A model generated the notes under the pieces. It was given only the letters and a program-made list of their open reading frames with translations. It was not told the DNA's origin and made no database searches. Source: Apostichopus japonicus (Eukaryota; Echinodermata; Holothuroidea; Aspidochirotida; Stichopodidae). From it: a stretch of 64,000 nt of DNA. Shown here in pieces: positions 52,991 through 64,000 of the stretch. Numbering within the stretch: the stretch's first letter is position 1; each line of letters begins with the position of its first letter. The translations under genes and the position numbers were made by a program. The stretch spans positions 20,834,713 to 20,898,712 of the forward strand of contig NC_092574.1 in assembly GCF_037975245.1 (NCBI RefSeq), written 5' to 3'.

Positions 52991-55900
52991 CAGTAAGAAA
53001 AAAATGTTTTATACTTATCGATTAGTCTTACGAATCGGCTCTCAATCGAACTTCAGAAAAGGAAGAGAAGTGACGTTACCCAAAATCCGGCATACAATGT
53101 TGTTGGATTCAGATGATATAAAATAGGATCTTTAATTCTTTTATTTAAAAAACACTTTAAAGTCTTGAAGTAATATCAGAAGAATGAAAACACCAAAGGC
53201 AACCTACATTTGAAAACTTGTAAACATATTTTGGCGTGCTTACTGTTGGTGACAATATATAATCTGATGACCTCTAAAACTTCCCTTTTGAATTTTGTAA
53301 AAGTCACTCATTTTTGCCAAAGGCTCTAAGCGATCAGGTCACGTTTTCTCCATTAGTTGACTTGTCTGTTAATGCTTCGTAAACTATAAGAATTTGACAA
53401 AGTTCGTATCAGGTAGCAATTGATAATATACTCAGCAACGCGCTTGAGAAATATGTAGCTATATCTTTCATCGAGCTGTATTTTATATTTATGGGCAGAA
53501 TAAAAAGTGGATTATCGAGCAAGTCGTGATATAGATGCTATACGGGGAGAAAAAAGAAAGAAAAGAGTTTTGAAATATTCAAAAGCAATAAGCTAGTTCA
53601 GAAATAGTATCTGCGCATGCGATGTTCCTGTCTGTGACCTTTCTGTACAGGTCGATCGTTGACTATTCACTGCAATGTTTATACCACCGCACAACATTTC
53701 CAGTATCGTAAGTCAAAGAAGGATATATATTTCATCTAATTTTTTTTTCCATTTAGACACAAAATATATCTATGTAGGCTATTGAAAATAACACATTTTT
53801 TTGTATATGCATCCTCCTTACCCAAGGTATAACCTGTTCACTACTAACAACTGTGTATTCCGAATAAAGTTATTCTGTCGTTGTCTGTAGTATGTAAATT
53901 ATATGTTGTGTCATGGAACCCATGAGTAGGCTACATAGCCTAGTCGGTCAGTATACCGTGACAGCGTGAGACAGATTTTCGTGACAAATACTTTGACTAG
54001 CCAGCCGTTCACAGTCGAATACCATGAATTGATAATTCTTCCTTCATAAGTATTAAATTCTGAGTTATCTAAGTGATATTATGTGAAGTATCGGCTGATA
54101 ATCACTCTTCATGTAGTATATATGTTTCCTAACACGTTGTGTATTAGTCTAGGATCGCGCATATGCATATACATATGTGTCCCTTTAATGTGGTAATATG
54201 TGGAACGCCAGTATGAACATTATTAAATGGTATACATGTATGGCAGTAACATGAAGATCTCATACATTTTGATGCTGCAAAAAGACTTGAGACTGTAAAA
54301 CGAGTTACTGGAATAGTGTGAGTTTTGGCCTTCCATACGGCGTGCCTGAATTATTTCCAAGGAAACGTGATACGGTTGTCATTGAAAACAACCACCCCCC
54401 CCCCCCCACCACCACCCCATCTCTTTATCTCTCTCCCTCTCTGTCCTTCCTCACATCAGTTTGAATAACTGTTAGAACGATTGAAAATGCAGCTTTCTCA
54501 TTCGATTAACGTTCCGATATCCCACCTCTTCCAGCGATTAAAAGCAAACTTGGGATTTAGTTTTTGATCTATAAACATTCTAATGTATACTGACGCTTTC
54601 AATCGTGTAAAAGAAGTCAAATTTGTTATGAGATGACGTAGATAAATTGGTCGCTCTAAGGCAAGCGCTAAATGTTTACTATTTTCCTTTTTTTTTTAAA
54701 TCTTCTTACCGTTTTCAATTGCGGATTATTTATATTCTCAGGACGACCTTTCAGTGTAGAATAAGTAATATTTAGAGGTCTATGCTAAACCTCTTCCCAC
54801 TGGCAATTAATCAACTGATCGTGGAAAAACAAAAACAGACTCAATTTAATTCGCGGTCAAGGGATTGAATTGTTGTACGGCCTCTGGTATAGCGTCAAGA
54901 AAAGCAATTACATTTTAAGAAGCCCCTTCGAATCCATAACCACAGGACATGTTAACAAAATCATTACAGATGTCTGTTTCGAACTTGACGCAAATAAATA
55001 ATCATTTATATCTTTTTTTTTAAAAAACGACCCTGTCGGCAATAGTAACATTTGGTTTACTATCCTATTTCATTCTCTCCCTTTTTTCTAACTATATACT
55101 TGCGTCAAATAGTTGGCCTACCTAAATAACTCCTCAGAAAAAAAAAGAGTTGCTATATTACTGCGAGTCTTGCAAAATGTTTAACCATAAGATGAAAGGT
55201 TAGTATGTTGGTAACAAAAAGGACTTCCCATTTTCGTCCCTCAAAAGGGTCAGTTCGTAAGGTTAAATTGTTATGCCGAATTCATCCAATCATATCAGCG
55301 CTTTGACCGGTAGAGGAGAAAAGTCAGTTCTTAATTGCATTGGACAGGAAAGTGGATGGAAGGTGGTAGATGTAAAACGTGAGTGGGTGGGCGGTTTCCT
55401 TCATGGATGTTGAAATCTGTAGCTTAAATGGCGTCAATTGATCAATACTGTTATATGGCACTTATTCACTTAAACCATTTTTGGTTCAAACTTTGTGCAA
55501 GTAAAGATAGTGCAAAGAGTAGACGAACTCAGTAAAAGAATAACCGAAACAATTACGCCCTCACTAGAAGGGGGAAAAAAACAGTTTGGTGAAAATGTCT
55601 TAATTTGACTTGAATATTGGAAATGTTCACAAATAAAAGAGGTGAGCTCAGAGGTGTGCTCAGATTATATTTTATACAAAGGTTTCATGCATTACATAAA
55701 TATTTCATGCATGCAGCATTAAAACAAAAACAAGTCCTTTTTTTGTCAATCTCCCATTTTCTTTGTCCTATCGCTTCCTTTCCACATATCATCCATCCAT
55801 TGACCCCGACACTCGACATTGGTAGGATTTCACTCTGATATAAGAAGAGATGGCATTCACTCTTCAAGAAGAGTGATCATCCCGGAAAATCTCAAAGAGT

Positions 55901-58900
55901 GACTTTTCACTCTTTGTGTGACTACGTGACAATGAAGATACTTTTAATGAAAAGTTAGCCAAGTATAGGTACAGTTTTGAGGGCACGAACTTAATCAAAC
56001 AACTTGATCTATTCTGAGTGGCGGCCTTACATCGAGACTGCAACCCATCATATGACCATGGCAATGAGAAGTGGCAGTGAAGAAGATGGTTTTGTTCAGT
56101 GTATATAGCCTATAAGTCTCACTATTTTATTATGCAACCAAAATGTTTGAGAATTTGGTGAAAATTGGTCGGTATAACAGCTGTCTGCTCTTCATTCACA
56201 ATGTCCACAGTTTCAAACAAATTTTCCACTGCCTTTATCTTCAATGACGTCAATGGATTGATTTAGAAACGAAATCTGGTAACAATGAACGTTTGAGCAA
56301 ACATTGAATGAAATGAACAACTAAAGTTTTAACTGGTTACAGTACAAATGATTATCTTTCATGATACTGAAACATTAACTTGGCTCTTTATTTCATTTAC
56401 TATTTTTATGCCAGACTTAAATGTCAGTATCTTCAGGCAGAGTTTTGGAAGAGATACATTATCGTTACCAAACCAGATTTATTCTCTCCGTGGTTTTATA
56501 TATGCCTTCAGGCTAGTACATGAATAGAACTTCTATGATTTAAAGGAAAAAATAAATGAGTAGTGAGTATAAGTCTCTTGTTTCAGTTACTTACAATGAC
56601 CTTTTGGTAAAAACACGTTAAGATTGTTGTGTGCATGTGTGTGGGTGTGTGCATGTGTGTCTGTAATTCTGCATTCAACTAAGGCGACGCTGTTGCAATT
56701 GCCGAAGCATGTAGGCCTAGATTTTATTTCTTTTGGGGGGATTTTTGTACTTTACTTCATTTTCTAGGTCGGTTATGATGCTATAAGCGTAGCTCTAACT
56801 ATTTATGTGAAAACTGTATTTTTTCCCCGATAGTCGAGAGTGGTATATTTCTGTTTTGTTTTGTTTGTTTGTTGTTGCGTGCCTGAACCACAACAAATGC
56901 TAGCTAGTTTTAAGTAGTTTTAAAGAATTTCGTTCTCTGAAATCGTGCATATTGTGTGATTGAGATTTCAGAATCAGACTACATCCTGCACAACGCCAAA
57001 ATAACATCGTGCACAATATCGAGGGTTTTTTATTAGGTTAAAAAAAGGGATTAAGCGCTGCGGAGAAAATTGACTTGTATTTTACATAGCCTAGCAGCCG
57101 CGTTACTTCTGTAGCGCCCTCGTTTTTGAACGATTATAATATGGTCATGAAAAAACAATTGCAAAATTCCTGAAATAACAGGGGAAACGTTTTCTGACTA
57201 TTTTTTTCACAGATATTGTTTTAGAACGGTCATTTGATAGTAATATGTGTTCACTGCAAACCCAAAGGCGAGATTTAATTCTCATTTAATATACAAATTC
57301 GAAAATCTTTGTGTCTTATACAAAGTCAATGTATCATGGTAACTTGAATGCTTTCATAAACAGAATCACACACTGCAGCTTACCCTATTTATACATTATA
57401 CCGGTAAAATGTGCTCTCAAAACGTCCTTTACTGTGGCATTCACATAACAAAATAAATCGTTAACTATTACAACTATTAAATGTATCAAAAATAAAAACT
57501 ATTCTATATTAAAAACATATGTTTTAAACTTCTGAAATATATATATATATATGTCTGCAATAAATACGGTACGGTATATATTACTGACATAAAAGTTTAA
57601 TGTTGATATGTTCGTGGCGTTTGTTCGATTACATGAACCATATGCACGGATCAGTCTATATAACAGGTAGTCTATACACATTTTTTAGAAAAGTCCTGTG
57701 ACTCTGTTGCCGTTCTTCTGTATGCGCGTCCCATGCGCAACTCAGCCACAAAAAAAAAGCGCGCTGAAAATATAATTTTTAAAGTCATACGCCTCGTTAG
57801 CACCATTGTTTTGTGTGTGTGCAGGATATTTCTCTTTACGTATGCAACACTTTGTTTACAAATTGAACATATCAGGTAGTATACTGCAATACGAAAGCCT
57901 CGAAGGCAACACCTTTGTAGTACGTTCTTTAACTGTAATTCATCTATAAACCAATATAAAAAAAAAACCTTGAATTCTGTCTCGAAAAACAAAACTGCAA
58001 AACTTGTTATAACTCTCTTAATATTAAACTTATATCATTTTATATTGCAAACAATCAAATAGATTTCTTGGAATTTCTGATCCAGGATTTGTTATTCGAC
58101 CTGCATTGCCTATACGCGGTAATAACAAACAAACAAATAAGCAATCAGTGTTTGCACTTTCACTTCCTTGAAAAAACTCTAGCATCATCTTCCTCGACAA
58201 CCTTCGCTTATTTTATGGACGGACAGTGGTTTTATTATTGTTATCTTATTTGACTATGCATGGCTTGCTATTTATCATTTTGAGAGAGACACTTAACGCC
58301 GGAAGTACTTTCCAAATTTTCTTTCAAGCGTATAAAGAGAATATTATATGTTTCATGAACCCCTGGCATTCAAATCAGTCGCTGTCATATGCAGTACACT
58401 CAATCTTCCTATGAATCATGATATTTTGGTAAATTAGTTGTTTATTTTTCTGAATAATGGATATCTTTTATTTCTTCTTTTTTGTCTAATCTTTAACTTC
58501 CTGTGTACGTGCACCATATTCAGTTCCTGCCATTAGCATGGTTATGTTCACAATATAAAAACAAACATAACTTGAATCTTTAGTGTTGTTTCTGATTAGC
58601 TGAGAGATTTATCACTGTGCGATAAAAAAAAATTGTGTGCGGAAATTTGAAAGGACTTTTCCTGATATCGCACTTATTATTATCTTAGGTAAGTAGGTAC
58701 ACATATGTATAGAGATATTTCTTATTGATACATACATAGCAAGAGTTAGGGGTTGGGGGTGGGAGAGGGGTAGGGAGATGCAGGCTTTGACAGTTCCTCG
58801 GTTACTTCTCTTCCCCCATCCCCTCTCTTCCCATCCCAACCCCCCCCCCCCCACACTCCCCGCATCCAACGCCAACCCTCCTTCCTGAAAAAGTATTAAA

Positions 58901-59487
58901 GAAAATTATAAACAGCCTTATTCGCCAATAAATGTATATAAATGTATATAAATGTATATTAAATGTACTAAAGAGGAATAAGACCACAGAATTAATGGTA
59001 ACCTTAAAGCAGCAACCGAATCAAAACACTCATTTAATTCAACAAAGCTGTATTTAAATTAATGAGGGCAGTCTTGTCATGTATCCATATTATTGCCCAA
59101 CACAGGATATAGACCAGAGATTACAACATATATACATTGTCAAATCGGAGTAACAAATTCTTTTCCCTTTAATTTCGTAAGGTTTCCCAATTCCGTTTAT
59201 TACGATATTTATAGTTTGCTATTGTAAAATATGCTACACCGTCGCAACTTTTTGACCCACATCAACCCAGGCTCATTCAAGGGTAAGGCTATAGTTTTGT
59301 CACTGAATATGAGTGTTAATATAGAAGTCGTTAGTCTAAGCTCACCGCAACATTAAAAACGATTTCTTCTCCGTATATTAAACTTGAATTCAGGGACGGA
59401 TTTACCTGGCCCAGTCATAACGTTAATGACTCCCAACAATTTCATCTAAGCGCTCTCAGTTAATATAGAGTGGCTTCAATGTGTACT
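52991..59487. other. No gene recognised
   Basis: C tracts lie at about 54393-54408 and 58842-58853. Two short hairpins, CACTCTT/AAGAGTG and AAAGAGTG/CACTCTTT, lie near 55858-55916. A GT-rich stretch lies at about 56628-56661. Short open frames here (for example 57672-57992 on minus) have no domain. Confidence 0.3.
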
Positions 59488-59756
59488 TGGCAAGCCGCCA
59501 AATGCTTAAATAGGTAAACGGGTATTATCGGGCGATAATCCAGCCTGTATGACGGTCGAAAAGTCATGGTTTTTATCTGTGGATAAACCTGGATTATCTA
59601 GCGAAAACCACTTTAAATCGACACACAAACCCGTCATCATCCTGCTATTTTTGTAATGCGAAAGGGTAAACATTTTTGAGTTTTGAGGTGGATAATGTTG
59701 GTCGATAATCCTGGTTTAACCTGTTTATCTAATTATCTGAGCATTTGGCTTGTCAT
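59488..59756. mobile_element. Short TIR (MITE-like) element
   Basis: The left end GGCAAGCCGCCAAATGCTTA and the reverse complement of the right end, GACAAGCCAAATGCTCAGAT, align with a 3-base gap. Further matches at TAAAC..GGT and GATAATCC / GGATTATC lie inside. No coding sequence; no clear target duplication. Confidence 0.5.
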
Positions 59757-60104
59757 AAATGCAAGTGAAGAGGGGGTGCATCGGTAAAAGATGACATCTA
59801 TAGCTTTCGACGGAGACTTGACTTCACCCTGTATTTGGAAAGGTAATAGGATATGGGAGGGGGCTTAACATAACAATCGATTATTTCAATACATTCAGTG
59901 AAATGTGTGTCCCCCTCCTGCATGAGGAGGGGGGGGGTGTAGGACTTCTAATTTGGTGCTGCTGCTATATATAATGTGGGTCATCTGACCCATAAGTAAA
60001 CTCTTGAAATATTAATGCTGTTTTCTTTAAATCCGTCATTACGAAAATATATGAAGTGGCAAAAAAGTTGACAAAAAAATTATTTCAAAGATATTAAGTT
60101 ACAA

Positions 60105-60222
60105 GTTTACGGTGGCCTAATAGGGATATAGGGGAAAAAATAAGCGTCCCCAAATCTCAAAATTTTGACTTTTTATATCATTTTTTGCTTTCCTATTGGT
60201 CCCTATTAAGCCACCGTTCAAG
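60105..60222. mobile_element. Short TIR (MITE-like) hairpin element
   Basis: ACGGTGGCCTAATAGGGA at about 60109-60126 faces TCCCTATTAAGCCACCGT at about 60199-60216, one mismatch in 18. The inner stretch is A-rich on the left and T-rich on the right. Confidence 0.65.
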
Positions 60223-63029
60223 TTTGTATTACATTGAATTTTCGTTTTATCTTTGGTTCCCTCTCTTTTGTCGCCTCCTGATTCAATATGTACCGGTAGA
60301 TTGCGTGTAAGGGTTCATCTGACCACTGCATGTGGTACACCCTGTCTAAAATATCTTACCATGAAAAGGTCTCCATTCCTCAGTGAAGAGCAGGAAATAT
60401 TCTTACTCGAATCGTTCAATCGTTACTCGTGTATGATATTAATATGAATTTATGGCATATGTTGTCACATGAAACATTTATCCAATTATTCGTTGTGTAT
60501 TTGTTTACAGACAATTTGCCCACGTGGTGGCATTTAACACCGCTTTCCTTTTTCGTAATAACTTGCAGAACATTCGCCAATATCAACTCGTGATTTTAAT
60601 CTGACATTTTATGATCAATAAAATGTTTCACGAGTTTTAAAAGTTGACAGTGGAAGAGCACGCGGAAGTAATATGAGATTCGTAGATACCTACATGGTTG
60701 AACATCTGTCGTCATTTTTGCTTGAAGTCTGGCGTACAAACGAGAATGTCTTCAAAGTAAAGGTGATATCATATTTGTCTGGTGTTGTATATGATTTTAC
60801 TACATTATTGGAAAATTATATTTTATGTAAACAAACCCCCGATTACTTAGACTAACATGGTATATTAGAACTACGAGAAGGCTAAAAACAAATGACAGTT
60901 TCTTTCTTGCAACAGATGGATATTAAAGATACTTGTTTACATATTTTAAGTGTGTATATGTCCTTTCTTTAATCCGTTTTGCCTTTCTTGCCGTTCACTC
61001 ACCTCTTGTGGTCTCAGTATAGACCCCCCTCACCCCCAGTAGGAAATTGACTGATAAAAACAGGGAATTCTTCATGAGTCATCATTCTGTCGCAACTAAG
61101 CCGAAAACTGTTCAGTATATATCAAAATATATTTCTATTGTGATAATTTTATAGATAATGAAATTTTTCTCTCGTAATTTTGAACGAAATTTAGACCTGT
61201 TTTTTAAAAAAATTCTGGTATCAAATTTAAATAAATTTGGTTCGAAGTGGTCATCAATTTGTTGTTATCGATCTAAGCCACGCTGTTTTACACTATAGTG
61301 ATGTTAAGGGCTTTATCAGTTTATTTTATGATTCTTAGTAAAAAGCATCATAAACAAATCGTAGTACGTGTCAGAAAAGTAAATTTTAGAGGCGTCCTGC
61401 TGAGCAAAACTAAAAAGGACTTCACCATAGTGTATACCACATTCACCCCTCCTCCCTCCCTTCCCCTCCCCCTCCCCCACCAGCCCAGTTCCTCTTTTTT
61501 GACTGCAGTGGTCATGGGTGTGCTATACCATGTATAAATATACAGGTAAGACTGCCGGGTAGGTTTGTGAAATGTATATCTTGTAAGCTCTTTCCAGAGG
61601 CAGAGAATTTGCCGCCATTCGTGAAGTTTAGCGTTGCGGGTTTTCCTCGGTCTTTATATACCCCGGAAAGGATCAGAAAAGCGGAAACAGCCCGGTGGGT
61701 GGAATATAGGGAGCATACAGTGCGTTGGCTTAGGCTTACTCAGGGAAGATTCCCATAAAGCATTTTCCACGCGTCTCCACAGAATACGTATTATATAAAA
61801 CGTAATGAAAGAGGCAACGTTAAAACCACGCACTTATCAGTATTCACATGGGGCTATAACGGATGGACTTACACTTTAACAATTATGAAAGCAAAGTACC
61901 TTGACCCCGCCCCCTCCTCTTCCCCCTCGTATAATATCCCATCTCGTCAGACTTCCACTCAACACACATAATAAATCGGGGGTGGGATGCCGCACCATGA
62001 CGTCATGAGATGTGCTTTCATTCGCTTAGTTCTCAGTTATTTCATTCCAAACAAGAAAAGAATAAGTTTACGCAAGAGGTCTCTTAGACAAAGCCATGAA
62101 TCATTTCTTAAAATTAAATTGTTATTTTATCCACAAAACAATATGATTTTCTCCCCCTGATCTGTGTTGTTACTTTGTTTTAGTTTCATATCTTCGTTTA
62201 TGGAGTAAATTCTTGTAAATAAGCCAAGCGTGTTTCTAGGAGATCCCATGATTGTATAGTTTTAGCCATTTGTTATTTACATAACTTGCTGTTGTTGTTG
62301 TTGTTGTTTTTATGCCTTAGTCTATGATGAAGAAAAAAGAAGGTTAAAAATATGCTGTCACGCATTACCCCCTTCTGCAGTTTGGTAACACCTCCTAATA
62401 CCGTTTTTACTTTGCACCCACTCATATGGGAATAACTTAATGCGATTTACGAGCGGTCAACAGCCTACAAGCAAACTAATTAGTTAAGGAGTTTTCCAGT
62501 GACATACTCAGAAGCCCACACAACTGTGGTAAAACACTTACCCTTCTCATTCGAACCATGAAAAGGTACTTGTTTCGTCTACGATGTGAAGATGATTTCG
62601 CTTAATGACTTTGGTTCAGAAGAAGAACTTTAAGACTCTTCATATACCTAGCGTTTCCTGAAATTTGATACAAAAGACAGATCACTCATTTCACACTTGA
62701 TTCTCTGTGACAGTTTTCGGATGAACTACTGAAGATTAATATATAGAAAGAAGTAAAATTAGGCCAACACTCCAGGTCAAATGCACAGCCCATGCTAATG
62801 GGTCATTATTTTCTTGATAGACTCTTATCCGCTTATTTTGGGTGGATTTTTAGCCTGACAGAGGAAGTCTCCTTGAAACCGATCGAAATCGGGTGGGTTG
62901 GAATACATGTTGTCTACTATATCTCATGATACAATAAGGATAAGGATAAATTAAGTGGGATGTCTACCTGTTAAAAAAATAACAAAAAAATAATAAAAAG
63001 ATTTTTTATTACATATTAAACTGTGTATT
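60223..63029. other. No gene recognised
   Basis: CT-rich blocks lie at about 61446-61492 and 61913-61930, and (GTT)n at 62290-62307. No coding domain was found. Confidence 0.3.
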
Positions 63030-63103
63030 ACATATAAATAAATAAATATATAAATATATATAATTATATAAATATATTTATATATATATGTGTGTGTGTG
63101 TGC
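63030..63103. repeat. AAATA/(TA)n/(TG)n simple repeat
   Basis: Degenerate ATAAATA and TATA units end in about 14 bases of TG repeat. Confidence 0.88.
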
Positions 63104-63121
63104 GTTTGTTTTTCTATCTGA

Positions 63122-63266
63122 CCGAGGACTTGAACAAGAGAATTCCAGGTCCTCGGTTGTGATTTCTAAAGAATCACCACGTCCTCGGAAGAATTCCATT
63201 ATATGGGGTATTGTTAAAGTTAGGGTACGTGGATTTGAACAATGGAAAATACAATGGGGTCCTCGG
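63122..63266. repeat. Four copies of GTCCTCGG in both orientations
   Basis: CCGAGGAC at 63122 and GTCCTCGG at 63149, 63181 and 63259. The first two could pair. A GTGATT/AATCAC hairpin lies between the second and third. Confidence 0.6.
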
Positions 63267-63777
63267 TTTGAATGAAATACAAACATGTTTGTGTGTGTGT
63301 GTGCAGACACACATTCGACTAAACCGATCATACAGAACACTAATGGAATTTACTTGTACGTGCTTAAACTTTTGTTATCAACGGCGATTTTTTTTTTCAG
63401 GTATGCCCTAGAGAGGAAGAGAGAGACAGTGTGTTTCACAATTCTAAAACTTTGCTAGATGCCTCAGACAAAAAAAAAATCGTGGGTATGCAAACTATCC
63501 GAATAAAATTGTGATCATCTCTGAACAACCTGCATTAGGTAACATATGCGCTACGTTTGAAACAGAACCACTACCGGAAGCATTTTGTGTAATTCCTTTT
63601 TTTAGCAGTTAACAAGTTTTATAATTGAAGTGCTGCAAGAAACGATCCAAGTACGATAAATGGCTTTTAAGGAATTCTTGAGTTTCAGGTAGTGGGGTAA
63701 CTTTATAATAATATAACCATTGATTAGCTTACATTACTGTTTCATTGCAAAATTTACTACTTTTACATATAATGCAT

Positions 63778-64000
63778 GCACACATTTTAACGACGCTTAA
63801 GCCACCCACAAATGTGGGAGAAACCCGCAGGGGATTATGGCTTACAAGTTACACGTCGGGTGGCTTCCAATTCAACATTGTAACGCAAATTTGGATTGTT
63901 TTCAATTTAGAAATCATTTCCGATGGTCAATCCGTATATTCCTCTTGGATATAAACCCCACTTTACCCATGACCCGGCCGGGTATATCGAGCCCGGAACC
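63778..64000 (-). repeat. V-SINE-like element, copy 2, cut by the window end
   Basis: On the minus strand it reads from within the B-box region GGTTCCGGGCTCGATATACC (at 64000), through GAATTGGAAGCCACCCGA, GGGTTTCTCCCACATTTGTG and GGCTTAAGCGTCGT. This matches 43941-44147 in the same order. The A box would lie beyond the window. Confidence 0.82.

Overview
The window is animal nuclear DNA. It is AT-rich and gene-poor, full of (TA)n arrays, tRNA-derived SINEs, a non-LTR retrotransposon and several TIR elements, and it holds one intron-containing gene. A secreted IgGFc-binding-domain protein, V-SINE-like repeats and a THAP-bearing TTAA element together suggest a marine invertebrate deuterostome, most likely an echinoderm such as a sea cucumber. 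The species assignment is inference.

1-9 kb. A tRNA-derived SINE (248-478) is followed by a decayed LINE reverse-transcriptase tail on the minus strand (2438-2763). Next comes a nearly full-length, inactivated Jockey/CR1-type LINE (about 3299-8965): ORF1 with CCHC zinc knuckles, ORF2 with APE endonuclease and reverse transcriptase, a 3' UTR and an AAAT tail. A 1,338-bp element (3368-4705) with CAGGGGCG termini sits inside ORF1 with a 5-bp target duplication. Removing it rejoins the ORF1 reading frame.

9-20 kb. A tangle of (TA)n and SINE copies lies at 12.06-13.06 kb and a 166-bp hairpin element at 15.2 kb. A 1.17-kb TTAA-flanked element (18328-19496) carries a THAP first exon on one strand and, pointing towards it, a P2X7-like zinc-binding exon on the other. 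It is best explained as an internally deleted Kolobok-like transposon and is the most interesting item here.

20-31 kb. A U2-snRNA-headed chimeric sequence lies at 20.6-20.8 kb. The one host gene is a signal-peptide exon (26917-26959), a 2.1-kb intron with a long pure (TA)n array, and a large second exon (29075-30218) encoding an IgGFc-binding domain. A frameshift breaks this exon near 29390, so the gene is either a pseudogene or affected by a sequence error.

31-64 kb. There is no convincing host gene. This part holds a second and third copy of SINE family 1, two copies of a V-SINE-like family (43.9 kb and the window end), a roughly 600-bp GGAT array, a second TTAA element (47946-48372), two short TIR elements near 59.5 and 60.1 kb, tandem duplications and many (TA)n arrays.

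Apart from the IgGFc-type gene, nothing looks like a functioning host gene. The remaining coding sequence is transposon-derived and broken. Short hypothetical exons could be hidden in the uncalled stretches, because splicing cannot be resolved by eye.
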